Shown: positions 43,701-54,986 of the stretch, one piece after another
Layout of the letters: each line of letters begins with the position of its first letter
How positions within the stretch are numbered: position 1 is the stretch's first letter
NCBI GenBank assembly: GCA_963836775.1
Contig: CAWIKR010000002.1
Span: 1,178,001-1,242,000 of the forward strand
Direction: 5' to 3'
From: DASQPR01 sp963836775
GTDB taxonomy: Bacteria > Actinomycetota > Actinomycetes > Mycobacteriales > Micromonosporaceae
Length of the DNA: 64,000 bases
Program-made: the position numbers and the translations under genes
The notes under the pieces: model-generated
Told to the model about the DNA's origin: nothing
Seen by the model: the letters and a program-made list of their open reading frames with translations, nothing else
Database searches by the model: none

Positions 43701-43804
43701 GGGTATCAATTTAGGACGGGCGTACGACAATCCGCTCGGCGACTGTTGACGAATCCCACAATGAGCAGCGGCGACAGCGCAAAATGTCACTGGCTGCCAA
43801 TTGA

Positions 43805-43855
43805 TTTACACATTGCATCTGGGCAAGCTACGGTACCGTAAGTTACGGTGACGTA
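43805..43855 (+). promoter_or_regulatory. Desaturase promoter with two TACGGT palindromes
   Basis: TACGGTACCGTA (43829-43840) is a perfect 12-bp palindrome and TACGGTGACGTA (43844-43855) is a near copy 15 bases on. TTTACA (43805-43810) and TACGGT (43829-43834) are 18 bases apart and could be the promoter, so a protein bound to the palindromes would block it. The TetR protein encoded two genes on is the natural candidate. Confidence 0.6.
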
Positions 43856-43892
43856 GGCGTAGCCGATCTACCGTACGCAGGCGAGGTATGCG

Positions 43893-44840
43893 ATGACGTC
43901 CACCCTGACAGAAGCCCCTGTCACGCAAGGCCCGAAGCCCCTCACCGAAGGCAACCAGTCGATCGGTGTCCTGATCGCCCTGTGGGCGTTCGTGGTGATC
44001 CCGTTCGTTGCCCTGATCGTCGCCGTCCCGCTGGCCTGGGGTGGCGCGCTCACCTGGGTGGATGTGGCGATCGGCGCATTCTTCTACGTGATCTCCGGCC
44101 TCGGCATCACGGTCGGCTTCCACCGCTATTTCACTCACGGCTCGTTCAAGGCCCGGCGTGGCCTGCGAGTGGCGCTGGCCGTGGCCGGCTGCATGGCGAT
44201 CCAGGGCGAACCCACCCAGTGGGTCGCCGACCATCGCCGCCACCACACCTTCTCCGACCAGGAGGGCGACCCGCACTCGCCGTGGCGCTTCGGCACCAGC
44301 TTCTGGGCGCTGACCAAGGGTCTTTGGTTTGCGCACATGGGCTGGCTGTTCCACCGCGAGCTGTCCAACCGCGAGCGCTTCGCACCGGACCTCCTGGCCG
44401 ACAAGGACATCCGCCGCGTTGACAGGTTGTTCCCGCTGATCGTCGCGCTGTCGATCCTGGCGCCCGCGGCGGCCGGCGGTCTGATCACCATGTCGTGGTC
44501 CGGCGCGCTCTGGGCATTCTTCTGGGCCGGTCTGGTCCGAGTCTCGCTGCTGCACCACGTGACCTGGTCGATCAACTCGGTGTGCCATGTCTATGGCGAG
44601 CGCCCGTTCGCCGTCCGCAACGGCGACAAGGCCTCCAACTTCTGGCCGCTGGCGATCATCTCGTTCGGCGAGAGCTGGCACAACCTCCACCACTCCGACC
44701 CGACCTGTGCCCGCCACGGCGTGCTCAAGGGCCAGGTGGACATTTCCGCCCGTACCATCTGGGTTTTTGAAAAACTCGGTTGGGCGAGTGACATCCGGTG
44801 GCCAAAGGCCGAACGGATTGCCGCAAAATTAGTACGGTGA
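43893..44840 (+). CDS. Acyl-CoA/fatty acid delta-9 desaturase
   Basis: 315 residues, integral membrane di-iron desaturase. Histidine boxes HRYFTH, HRRHH and HNLHH are all present (VGFHRYFTHGSF, VADHRRHHTFSD, ESWHNLHHSDPT). Four membrane helices, for example IGVLIALWAFVVIPFVALIV and LFPLIVALSILAPAAAGGLI. Makes monounsaturated acyl chains to tune membrane fluidity. The stop overlaps the TetR start (GTGA). Confidence 0.94.
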   Translation: MTSTLTEAPVTQGPKPLTEGNQSIGVLIALWAFVVIPFVALIVAVPLAWGGALTWVDVAIGAFFYVISGLGITVGFHRYFTHGSFKARRGLRVALAVAGCMAIQGEPTQWVADHRRHHTFSDQEGDPHSPWRFGTSFWALTKGLWFAHMGWLFHRELSNRERFAPDLLADKDIRRVDRLFPLIVALSILAPAAAGGLITMSWSGALWAFFWAGLVRVSLLHHVTWSINSVCHVYGERPFAVRNGDKASNFWPLAIISFGESWHNLHHSDPTCARHGVLKGQVDISARTIWVFEKLGWASDIRWPKAERIAAKLVR

Positions 44841-45496
44841 CCGATTCCGCCCCTCCAAGCGCTAAAACCCCCGCGACCAAGAGCCGTGTGCGGATGTCCT
44901 CCGCACAGCGGCGCGAGCAGCTGATCGCGATTGCCCGTCAGATCTTCGCGGAGCGCGGTTTCGACGCGACCTCGATCGAGGAGATCGCGGCCCGGGCCAA
45001 GGTCTCCAAACCAGTGGTCTACGAGCATTTCGGCGGCAAGGAAGGGCTCTACGCCGTTGTGGTCGACCGTGAGGTGCGATCACTGCTGGACCGGGTGACC
45101 ACCGCGCTGACCGGGGGCCATCCCCGGGAACTCCTGGAGCAGGCGGCGCTGGCCCTCCTCGACTACATCGAAGGCGAGACCGACGGCTTCCGGGTGCTGG
45201 TGCGCGAGTCGCCGCTGATGTCCGCGACCGGCAATTTCTCCAGCGTGCTGAACGATGTCGCGCACCAGGTGGAGCACATCCTTGGCGCCGAGTTCAAGCA
45301 CCGCGGATTCGATCCGAAGCTCGCCGAGCTCTATTCACAGGCCCTGGTCGGCATGGTGGCGCTGACCGGCCGGTGGTGGCTTGAGGTGCGCAAACCGCGG
45401 AAGGACCTGGTCGCCGCGCACCTGGTCAACCTGGCCTGGAACGGCCTGTCCAACCTCGAGGCCAAGCCGAGCCTGCTGACCCGCCGCAACCGATAA
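44837..45496 (+). CDS. TetR-family regulator coupled to the desaturase
   Basis: 219 residues from GTG 44837, overlapping the desaturase stop by four bases. N-terminal HTH: REQLIAIARQIFAERGFDAT, SIEEIAARAKVSKPVVYEHF, GGKEGLYAVVV. The C-terminal ligand domain is of the type found next to desaturases in actinobacteria. Likely represses its own operon through the palindromes near 43829-43855. Confidence 0.88.
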   Translation: MTDSAPPSAKTPATKSRVRMSSAQRREQLIAIARQIFAERGFDATSIEEIAARAKVSKPVVYEHFGGKEGLYAVVVDREVRSLLDRVTTALTGGHPRELLEQAALALLDYIEGETDGFRVLVRESPLMSATGNFSSVLNDVAHQVEHILGAEFKHRGFDPKLAELYSQALVGMVALTGRWWLEVRKPRKDLVAAHLVNLAWNGLSNLEAKPSLLTRRNR

Positions 45497-45686
45497 CTAC
45501 GAATGCGAAGCAAGGCGCGGCACCCACGAGGCAGGCGAGACAGCGGGTCAATCTACGAGACCCACGCGACTGGCCACGGCCAGACCACGAGACCTCACGC
45601 GACCACGTGGCTCCGCTCGATCGCTCCCCGATCCAGCACACCCAGGCGAGCACCCGGCGAACCCGGCGCGGGCCCGCGCCGGCGTC
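45497..45686. other. Intergenic tract rich in CCACG/ACGCGAC
   Basis: 190 bases without a gene. Contains repeated CACGCGAC and CCACG words similar in flavour to the tract before the first conserved-loop hairpin (10402-10550). No exact shared block beyond short words. Confidence 0.4.
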
Positions 45687-45758
45687 GGCGGTTGGGTGAG
45701 GGCGCCCGCGTCGGGATCAAGCCTGACCGCCCAGAGTGGGTGTCCTCGCCCAACCGCC
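45687..45758 (+). ncRNA. Long hairpin with conserved 26-nt loop, copy 2
   Basis: Arms 45687-45709 and 45736-45758 pair over all 23 positions with four G-U pairs and no mismatch on the plus strand. The loop 45710-45735 (begins GTCGGGATCAAGCC, ends TGACCGCCCAGA) is identical to that at 10618-10643, while the stems share no sequence beyond the first loop-proximal bases. It stands 190 bases after the TetR gene between convergent genes. Confidence 0.6.
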
Positions 45759-45768
45759 CCACGAGAGC

Positions 45769-45807
45769 GCGTTAGCCGCCCCCGAAGATCTCGAGGGCGG
45801 CTAACGC
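45769..45807 (-). terminator. Hairpin after the DUF4383 gene
   Basis: Perfect 13-bp arms GCGTTAGCCGCCC (45769-45781) and GGGCGGCTAACGC (45795-45807), 12 bases past the stop of the minus-strand DUF4383 gene. Probable terminator without a T-run. Confidence 0.8.
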
Positions 45808-45819
45808 AATGTCTGAGGG

Positions 45820-46290
45820 CTAGCCCCGCACGACCTGCGCGTGCCGGAACTGCTCCTCGGCTTCGGCCTGCTCCGCCGTCCCGCTCTTGGTGTAGAGACC
45901 AGCGGTGACCAGGATCGAGCCGATGATGAACGAGACGATGCAGTTCGACATCGAGAACGCGAGGAAGTTGGAGTCGCTCTCCAGCAGCAACAGCATCACG
46001 ATGCCCATGATCATGAAGACGCCGCCGCCCCAGAGGAAGACGAAGTGGTCGATGTTGCGACCGAGCATCGCCGCGACCAGGATCACCGCGCCCGCGATGA
46101 TCGAGATGATGGCGAACGCGAGATTCGACCGCAGGCCCAGCGCCCAGGCGGTGTGGGTCTGCGAGAACAGCGGCTCACCCTTGGTCTTGGTGAATGCCAC
46201 GACACCGAAGACCAGCACGTAGAGGCCGGCGAGCGCGGATAGGAACCGGTAGAAACCCCGCAACGGGTGGTTGATCGGCGTGTGCGCCAT
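45820..46290 (-). CDS. DUF4383 membrane protein
   Basis: 156 residues with four helices: FLSALAGLYVLVFGVVAF, LAFAIISIIAGAVILVAAML, HFVFLWGGGVFMIMGIVML, SNCIVSFIIGSILVTAGLY. Opening HTPINHPLRGFYRFL and the short acidic/basic tail are typical of DUF4383. Function unknown. Confidence 0.88.
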   Translation of the reverse strand: MAHTPINHPLRGFYRFLSALAGLYVLVFGVVAFTKTKGEPLFSQTHTAWALGLRSNLAFAIISIIAGAVILVAAMLGRNIDHFVFLWGGGVFMIMGIVMLLLLESDSNFLAFSMSNCIVSFIIGSILVTAGLYTKSGTAEQAEAEEQFRHAQVVRG

Positions 46291-46357
46291 GGTCGTCCTT
46301 CGCTATCCAGGGTGATCTCAGGAGTGATTCTTGCGCATCCGCCGGACCCGGTCGCGG

Positions 46358-48165
<1,808 letters not shown>

Positions 48166-48166
<1 letters not shown>

Positions 48167-49120
48167 CAGACCACCCGGGCGCCGGGCACCGGCCCGGTCA
48201 CGGTCAGCGCCGCGCGGCAGGTGCCGACTGCGGTTGAGGGCCTCCGCGATGGCGTGCGCATAGCCACCGTTGGCGGCGAGGAAGACGCAGGTGGGCCCGG
48301 ATCCGGAGATCATCGCGGCGAGCGCGCCGGCGTCCCGGCCGGCGTCCAGGGTGTCGGCGAGCGCCGGCCACAGCGCCAGCGTCGCGGTCTCCATGTCGTT
48401 GCCGAGAGCCTCGGCGAGCACCTCCGGATCGCGCTGGCGCAGCGCGGCCATCAGATCGTCGGGTGCTCCCAGCGGGATCCGGGCCCGGCCGGTGGCGCGC
48501 TGCCGGTCCAGTTCGGCGAAGACCGCCGGGGTGGACAGGCCGCCGTCGGCGATGGCCACCACCCAGTGCCAGGTGGTGGCGCGGGCCAGCACCGGGCTGA
48601 CCGCCTCGCCCCGGCCGGTGCCGAGCGCGGTGCCGCCGAGCACCAGGAACGGCACATCGGAGCCGACTTCCGCGGCGATCCCGGCGAGCTCGTCCCGGGA
48701 CATGTTGGTGCCCCAGAGCGCATCGCAGGCGACCAGCGCGGCGGCGGCGTCGGCGCTGCCGCCGGCCAGGCCGCCGGCGACCGGGATTTGTTTGCGCAGG
48801 TGCAGCCGCGCATGGGCGGGCACGCCGGCCACCTTGGCGAGCACCTGGGCAGCGCGGATGACCAGGTTGGAGTCGTCCAGCGGCAGTGCTCCGGCGCCCT
48901 CCCCCTCCATCGTGAGGGTCAGCTGGTCGCCGCGCCGCGCCGAGACCTCGTCGTAGAGCGAGATGGCGTGATAGATCGTGGTGAGCTCGTGAAATCCGTC
49001 GGGACGCAGCGGACCCACGCCCAGATGCAGATTGATCTTGGCAGGGACCCGGACCCGGACCGGGCCGGCGGTGCCGTAGCGCGGGCGTTCCAGCTCTTCG
49101 GCGTTGAGGGGCTCGGTCAA
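48166..49120 (-). CDS. ispE: 4-(cytidine 5'-diphospho)-2-C-methyl-D-erythritol kinase, one frame break
   Basis: GHMP kinase of the MEP isoprenoid pathway. VRVRVPAKINLHLGVGPLRP, the ATP loop IPVAGGLAGGSADAAAALVA, SDVPFLVLGGTALGTGRGEA, MISGSGPTCVFLAANGGYAH. A one-base change near 48225 converts the end to CRAALTVTGPVPGARVV and a stop at 48166. TTG 49120 overlaps the rsmA stop and follows AAGGGA. About 317 residues. Confidence 0.92.
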
Positions 49121-49983
49121 ATCGGGTCCCTTGAGTCGGCGGCGGCCGTCGCGATCGCGACGAACTCTTCTATTCTCAGGGCCTCGCCGCGCGCCCCGGG
49201 GGCGACCCCCGCCCTGGTGAGAATCGCCTCGGCGGCACCGGCACCGCCGGCCCAGCCGGCCAGCGCGGCGCGCAGCGTCTTGCGGCGTTGGGCGAACGCG
49301 GCGTCGATCACCGCGAACACCGCCCGCCGGTCGGCGTCCGGCGGCTCGTGCCGGGTGAAGCCGACCAGCCCGGAGTCGACGTTCGGGACCGGCCAGAACA
49401 CGCTCGGCGGCACCTTCCCGGCCTGACGCGAGCTGGCGTACCAGGCTAGCTTCACCGACGGTATGCCGTAGATCTTGGAGCCGGGCCCGGCGGTGAGCCG
49501 GTCGGCCACTTCCTTCTGCACCATCACCAGACCGTGGCGCAGCGACGGCAGCTCGGCGAGCAGATGCAGCACCACCGGTACCGCGACGTTGTAGGGCAGG
49601 TTCGCGACCAGGGCGGTCGGAGCGACCGGGAGGTCGGCCGCCGTGATCCGGAGCGCGTCGGCGTTCACGACGGTCAGCCGATCGGCCCGCTCCGGCAGCC
49701 GCGCGGCGGCGGTGTCGGCCAGCGCTCCGGCCAGCGGTGGATCGATCTCCACCGCGATGACGCTGGCGGCCCTCTCCAACAGTCCGAGGGTCAGCGAGCC
49801 GAGTCCCGGGCCGACCTCGATCACCACATCGTCGGCGGCCAGGTCGGCGGCGGTCACGATGCGGCGGACCGTGTTCGGGTCGTGGACGAAGTTCTGGCCG
49901 AGGGACTTGGTGGGCTTGATCCCCAGCCGCGCCGCCAGTTCGCGGATCTCGGCGGGGCCGAGCAGGCCGGTGGCTACGCCCAC
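49117..49983 (-). CDS. rsmA: 16S rRNA dimethyladenosine transferase
   Basis: KsgA: dimethylates A1518/A1519. 288 residues from GTG 49983, which lies inside the tatD end. KPTKSLGQNFVHDPNTVRRI, VVIEVGPGLGSLTLGLLERA (SAM motif), TALVANLPYNVAVPVVLHLL (NLPY catalytic motif), VPPSVFWPVPNVDSGLVGFT, AFAQRRKTLRAAL. Intact frame. Confidence 0.95.
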   Translation of the reverse strand: MGVATGLLGPAEIRELAARLGIKPTKSLGQNFVHDPNTVRRIVTAADLAADDVVIEVGPGLGSLTLGLLERAASVIAVEIDPPLAGALADTAAARLPERADRLTVVNADALRITAADLPVAPTALVANLPYNVAVPVVLHLLAELPSLRHGLVMVQKEVADRLTAGPGSKIYGIPSVKLAWYASSRQAGKVPPSVFWPVPNVDSGLVGFTRHEPPDADRRAVFAVIDAAFAQRRKTLRAALAGWAGGAGAAEAILTRAGVAPGARGEALRIEEFVAIATAAADSRDPI

Positions 49984-50883
49984 GGCCCGAACACCCGCTC
50001 GCCGGTGGCTGAGATGCCGGCGCACACCTCGTCGAGGTCGCGACCGATGCGTCGCCGCGAGGAACCGGACCGTGAGCGGGATCAGGAACGAGTTGTTCGG
50101 CCGGCCCCGGTGCGGCATCGGTGTCAGGTAGGGCGAGTCGGTCTCCACCAGCATCTGATCCAGCGGCGTGACGAGCGCCGCGGCTCGCAGGTTCGTGCGC
50201 GTTCTTGAAGGTCACGGTGCCGGCGAAGCTGAGCACGAAACCGCGCTTCACGCACTCGGTGGCGAACGCGTCGTCGCCGGAGAAGCAGTGCATCACCACG
50301 GTCTCCGGCGCGCCCTCCTCGTCCAGCACCCGGAGAATGTCGGCGTGCGCGTCCCGGTCATGGATGACCAGGGGTTTCGCGGCCGCTTGGCGATGTCGAT
50401 GTGGGCCCGGAACGTGCGCTCCTGGGCGGCCCGGCCGTCGTCGCCGGTGCGGAACGTGTCCAGCCCGGTTTCGCCGATTCCGCGTACGCGGGCCCGCCCG
50501 GCCAGCTCCTCGATGACTCGAAGTGCCTCGTCCAGGTCGGCCCCGAGTCTCGGTGCCTCGTTCGGATGCAGGGCCACCGTGGCCAGCACCGCCGGTTGCG
50601 CCTCGGCCAGCGCGACACCCCAGCGCGATGACGGCACGTCACAGCCGACCTGGACCAGGCGGGTCACGCCGACCGAAGCCGCGGCCTCGATCGACGCGAC
50701 CGGGTCGCCGCCGACGATGTCGAGATGAGTGTGGCTGTCCAGCACCGGGACCGGCAGCGGCTCGGGCGGCGGTGGCGTCTCGGTCTCGCGACGCCGGGCC
50801 GCGCGTGCGACTCTCGACTCGTCGGCGGATGAGGCCGACGACGAGGCCGGCGCCGACGGACCGGCAGCCGGTGAATCAGGCAT
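49974..50883 (-). CDS. TatD-family metal-dependent hydrolase, frame breaks
   Basis: Starts at ATG 50883 inside metG and carries a 45-residue disordered leader, then LDSHTHLDIVGGDPVASIEA (metal HxH), VALHPNEAPRLGADLDEALR, VRGIGETGLDTFRTGDDGRA. Frame changes near 50385, 50185 and 50045 separate the pieces APETVVMHCFSGDDAFATEC, GFVLSFAGTVTFKNA, MLVETDSPYLTPMPHRGRPN, and the end TGERVFGPWA at 49974. TatD proteins are 3'-5' exonuclease-like hydrolases. The full metal-binding set is present when corrected. Confidence 0.85.
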
Positions 50884-52672
50884 CGCCGCCGAGCCGGGCC
50901 AGCTCCTCGTCCACCACCGACGGCTCCAGCTTGCGGAAGACCGGCTTCGGCGCCTGCAGCGGCGTCCCGGCTTCGATCGCCACGTGCTCCCACTTGGCGC
51001 CGACCGTGTAGTCACCGGTCAGGATCGGGTAGGCCGGACCACCGTCGAGATCGTCGACCTCCACGATCGACGGCATCGGGGCGTGCACTCCGGTGCCGCC
51101 GAGCAGCTCGTGGATCTGCTGCGCGGCGTGCGGCAGGAACGGCGTCAGGATGGTGTTGCAGTCGCGAATGGCCTGCAGCGCCACGTGCAAGATGGTGCCC
51201 ATCCGGGCCGGGTCGTCCTTGAGCTTCCACGGTGCCTGGTCCGACAGGTACTTGTTGGCCTCGCCGACGATCCGCATGGCCTCCTGGATCGCGGCCTTCT
51301 GGCGGTGCTTGCCGATCAGGCCGCCGACCGAGTCGAATCCGGCCGCGACCGCGTCCAGCAGGGCCCGGTCCTCGGTGGTCAGGTCGCCGGCCGGTGGAAT
51401 CGCGCCGAAGTTCTTGGCGGCCATCGAGATGGTCCGGTTGACCAGGTTGCCCCATCCGGCCACCAGCTCGTCGTTGTTGCGGCGGACGAACTCGGCCCAG
51501 GTGAAGTCGGTGTCGGTGGTCTCCGGACCGGCCACCGCGATGTAGTAGCGCAGCGCGTCGGCGTCGTATCGGGACAGGAAGTCACGCACGTAAATGACGA
51601 CCGACCGGGACGAGGAGAACTTGCGGCCCTCCATGGTGAGGTATTCCGACGAGACCACCTCGGTGGGCAGCGCCAGCTCGCCGAGCTTCCCGGGCTTGCC
51701 GCCCTTGGCTCCCTTGCCGTCGTAGCCGAGCAGCTCGGCCGGCCAGATCTGGGAGTGGAAGGTGATGTTGTCCTTGCCCATGAAGTAGTACGAGCGCGCT
51801 TCGTCCTCGCCCTCGGCCGCCGACCACCACTTCTTCCAGGCGTCGTCGTCGCCGGTGCGGCGGGCCCACTCGATCGACGCCGACAGGTAGCCGACGACGG
51901 CGTCGAACCAGACGTAGAGGCGCTTGTTCGGGTTGTCCTCCCAGCCCGGCAGCGGCACCGGGATGCCCCAGTCGATGTCCCGCGTCATCGCCCGCGGCCG
52001 GATGTCCGCCAGCAGGTTCAGCGAGAACTTGAGGACGTTGGGGCGCCAGTCGGTACGCGTACGCAGCCAGTCGCCGAGCGCCGCCGACAGAGCCGGCAGG
52101 TCCAGGAAGAAGTGCTCGGTCTCGACGAACTTGGGCGTCTCGCCGTTGATCCGGCTGCGCGGGTTGATCAGATCGATCGGGTCCAGCTGGTTGCCGCAGT
52201 TGTCGCACTGGTCGCCGCGGGCGCTGTCGTAGCCGCAGATCGGGCAGGTGCCTTCGATATAGCGGTCGGGCAGGGTCCGCCCGGTGGACGGGGAGATCGC
52301 GCCCTGCTGCGTCTCCTTGATCATGTAGCCGTTGTCGTAGACCGTCTTGAACAGCTCCTGCGCCACCGCGTAGTGGTTCCCGGTGGTGGTGCGGGTGAAC
52401 AGGTCGTAGGACAGGCCGAGATTGTGCAGGTCCTCGACGATCATGCGGTTGTAGCGGTCGGCCAGCTCGCGCGGCGTCGAGCCCTCCTTCTCGGCCTGGA
52501 CCAAGATCGGCGTGCCGTGCTCGTCAGTGCCGGAGACCATGAGCACGTCGTGGCCGGACATCCGCATGTACCGGCTGAACACGTCGGAGGGCACTCCAAA
52601 GCCGGACACATGACCGATGTGGCGCGGGCCGTTGGCATATGGCCAGGCAACCGCGGCGAGAACGTGACTCAT
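50876..52672 (-). CDS. metG: Methionine-tRNA ligase
   Basis: 598 residues, class I synthetase. HIGH motif in AWPYANGPRHIGHVSGFGVP; zinc knuckle CPICGYDSARGDQCDNCGNQ; GKDNITFHSQIWPAELLGYD; KMSKS region reads GRKFSSSRS as in actinobacterial MetRS. The C-terminal helical domain is present but there is no tRNA-binding OB extension. First gene of the metG-tatD-rsmA-ispE-ABC-F run. Confidence 0.96.
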   Translation of the reverse strand: MSHVLAAVAWPYANGPRHIGHVSGFGVPSDVFSRYMRMSGHDVLMVSGTDEHGTPILVQAEKEGSTPRELADRYNRMIVEDLHNLGLSYDLFTRTTTGNHYAVAQELFKTVYDNGYMIKETQQGAISPSTGRTLPDRYIEGTCPICGYDSARGDQCDNCGNQLDPIDLINPRSRINGETPKFVETEHFFLDLPALSAALGDWLRTRTDWRPNVLKFSLNLLADIRPRAMTRDIDWGIPVPLPGWEDNPNKRLYVWFDAVVGYLSASIEWARRTGDDDAWKKWWSAAEGEDEARSYYFMGKDNITFHSQIWPAELLGYDGKGAKGGKPGKLGELALPTEVVSSEYLTMEGRKFSSSRSVVIYVRDFLSRYDADALRYYIAVAGPETTDTDFTWAEFVRRNNDELVAGWGNLVNRTISMAAKNFGAIPPAGDLTTEDRALLDAVAAGFDSVGGLIGKHRQKAAIQEAMRIVGEANKYLSDQAPWKLKDDPARMGTILHVALQAIRDCNTILTPFLPHAAQQIHELLGGTGVHAPMPSIVEVDDLDGGPAYPILTGDYTVGAKWEHVAIEAGTPLQAPKPVFRKLEPSVVDEELARLGGDA

Positions 52673-52798
52673 GAGGGGAAAGCCTACCGAGGCCCGATCG
52701 GGCGCCGCGAATGGATACTTTCATCCCGACACGCAGCGCAGGTGCGGGGTGAGCCTCGAACGACGGTGTCCAATTGGATCGTGACCGCCGAGGACCCG

Positions 52799-53935
52799 AT
52801 GACTGCGCCGGACGACCCGCCGTCGACCGGCGATAACACCCGGGTTTCGGCGCCTGACCTGGCGGAATCGGCGGCTGATCCGCGGTCCGAAGGGGCCGAC
52901 GACGCCGCGCGACCCTGGCCGCCGCCAGGCCCGGACACCGCGTGGTGGCATGACGACGGGGCAGCACGACCATTCACCCCATCGAGTCCGCACGTTCCGC
53001 CGCCGGCGAGGGCTCAAGCCGCCGGATCGACGGCACAGCGGGTGGTCTCCGAAGCGCCCGCGGCCCCTCGGCGGCGCGGCGCCGAAGCGGATTCCGGCTC
53101 AGCGCCAGGGCCGGAATCGGAGCCGGAGTCGGAGTCGGGGTCGGAGTCGGAGCAGGGGATCATCGAAGCCGAGATCGTCGACGAGGATCAGCCGGCGATC
53201 GAGGCGGCACCGGCGCGACGATCGTCGAACGTCGGACCCGAGGGCTTCCCGCCCCCGCGGATGCGGACCGCTGCCCGGACCGGCACCGCGCTCGCCCCGG
53301 CGCCGGCCGCCCAGGACACCTTCGAGCCGATCTTTCCAGGGTTCCCGGCCGGCTCCGACGATGCTTGGCCGGCGGCCGGCCTGCGGGTCCCGTCCGGGCA
53401 TCGGGGTGACACGCCGGTCACGGCATCCCGCGCCACCCGGGTGCGCGGCCCGCGGCGACCGTTCTTCGGTCTGGCCGGTTTGCTGATCTTCGCCCTGCTG
53501 GCGGCGTTCCTGTCGTGGTTCGCGGCCGGCCCGCTGTGGCTGTCGGTCGGGCACGGCACCTACGGCACGGCCAGGGTGGTGAACTGCCCGGTGAGCGGCC
53601 TGTCCCGCAAGTGCGCCGACTTCGAAGCGGCCGATCGCAGCTTCACGGCATACGTCGCACTTCTCGGCCCGCGCAGCATGGACACGAAGCCCGGTGCGCT
53701 GGTGCCGGCGCGGATGGTCAGTGACGATGCCTCGACCGCATACGCCGGTGACACCGCAAGCCTCTATCTGCGCTGGGTGCCGAGCGTGATCCTGACCATG
53801 CTGTGCGGCTTCGGCATCCTCTGGTCCACGGGTGTCGCCCGGTTGCCGCGACGGCGAGCCCGGTGGGCGGCGGGTCTCGGTTCGCTGTTAGCCCCGATCG
53901 CGCTCCTGCTCGGAATGCTCGTCTTCGCGTTTTAG
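52799..53935 (+). CDS. Membrane protein with long acidic/Pro-rich cytosolic region
   Basis: 378 residues from ATG 52799 (GAGGA upstream). About 215 disordered residues with Ser/Glu runs (PESEPESESGSESE) are followed by two helices, FFGLAGLLIFALLAAFLSWF and a C-terminal pair near TMLCGFGILWSTGVA and GSLLAPIALLLGMLVF. Between them lies an external loop with two Cys (VVNCPVSGLSRKCADFEAAD). No family recognised. Convergent with rsmI. Confidence 0.7.
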   Translation: MTAPDDPPSTGDNTRVSAPDLAESAADPRSEGADDAARPWPPPGPDTAWWHDDGAARPFTPSSPHVPPPARAQAAGSTAQRVVSEAPAAPRRRGAEADSGSAPGPESEPESESGSESEQGIIEAEIVDEDQPAIEAAPARRSSNVGPEGFPPPRMRTAARTGTALAPAPAAQDTFEPIFPGFPAGSDDAWPAAGLRVPSGHRGDTPVTASRATRVRGPRRPFFGLAGLLIFALLAAFLSWFAAGPLWLSVGHGTYGTARVVNCPVSGLSRKCADFEAADRSFTAYVALLGPRSMDTKPGALVPARMVSDDASTAYAGDTASLYLRWVPSVILTMLCGFGILWSTGVARLPRRRARWAAGLGSLLAPIALLLGMLVFAF

Positions 53936-54028
53936 TCCCGTCTACCGGTCAGCAGTGGCTCCGGCCGGGCTGCGCCGGCATCGGTCGCGGGCCGCCCCGA
54001 GCTCACGCCACAACGCAGGGACGACAGT

Positions 54029-54865
54029 TCAGCGCGTGACCACCAGCTGGTAGACCTCGCGCTTCGGAACGCCGAACTGCTTGGCGACCTCGGCGATCGC
54101 GTCCTTGCGGGACGTCCCGGCGGCTTCCCGGGCGGCCACCGCGGCCAGCAGTTCGGCGTCCGACGGGCGTTCCGACGAGGCCACGGCGCCGGCGACGACC
54201 AGCGTGATCTCGCCTCGAGGTTCGCCGGCGGCGGCCCACTCGGCCAGATCGGCGAGCCCGGATCGGCGTACCTCTTCATAGGTCTTGGTGAGCTCGCGGC
54301 AGACGGCGGCCGCGCGATCCGCGCCGAACGCCGCCGCAAGATCCGCGAGAGTGTCGGCGATCCGATGCGGTGCTTCGAAGAACACCATGGTTCGCGATTC
54401 GGCGGCGAGTTCGGCAGCGCGGGCCCGGCGCTCCCCCGGCTTGCGCGGCAGGAACCCCTCGAAGCAGAACCGGTCGCTGGGCAGGCCGGAGATCGCCAGC
54501 GCCGTGGTCACCGCGCTCGGACCGGGCGCGCAGGTCACCGGCACGCCGGCGTCGATCGCGGCCCGGACCAAGCGAAATCCAGGGTCGGAGACACTCGGCA
54601 TGCCGCCGTCGGTGACCACCGCGATCGTCGCGCCGTCCGCGAGCGCCTGGGCCAATTCCGGGGTACGCCGCTCCTCGTTGCCCTCGAAGTAGGAGACCAC
54701 CCGGCCGGAGATCACCAGGTCCAGATCCCGGGCCAGCCGGGCCAGCCGTCGGGTGTCCTCGGCAGCCACGATGTCCGCGTCGGCGAGCGCCGCCCGCAGC
54801 CGGGGCGACGCGTCGGCGATGTTGCCCAGCGGTGCGCCCACCAGCACCAGCCGACCCGCACTCAT
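54029..54865 (-). CDS. rsmI: 16S rRNA 2'-O-ribose C1402 methyltransferase
   Basis: 278 residues, tetrapyrrole-methylase fold. GRLVLVGAPLGNIADASPRL, DIVAAEDTRRLARLARDLDL, VVTDGGMPSVSDPGFRLVRA, CAPGPSAVTTALAISGLPSD, FCFEGFLPRKPGERRARAAE, FFEAPHRIADTLADL. Next to and divergent from the mannosyltransferase gene, a conserved actinobacterial arrangement. Confidence 0.95.
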   Translation of the reverse strand: MSAGRLVLVGAPLGNIADASPRLRAALADADIVAAEDTRRLARLARDLDLVISGRVVSYFEGNEERRTPELAQALADGATIAVVTDGGMPSVSDPGFRLVRAAIDAGVPVTCAPGPSAVTTALAISGLPSDRFCFEGFLPRKPGERRARAAELAAESRTMVFFEAPHRIADTLADLAAAFGADRAAAVCRELTKTYEEVRRSGLADLAEWAAAGEPRGEITLVVAGAVASSERPSDAELLAAVAAREAAGTSRKDAIAEVAKQFGVPKREVYQLVVTR

Positions 54866-54986
54866 AGATCCTCCGAACGCCCCGGACCGCGATGATCGGG
54901 GCAGGTTGCTGGGAAAAGCCCGGGAGAACCGCGGTTGTCACCCGCCGCGACTCACGCATGCCGCATTGGCAGCCTACGATCGCGGG

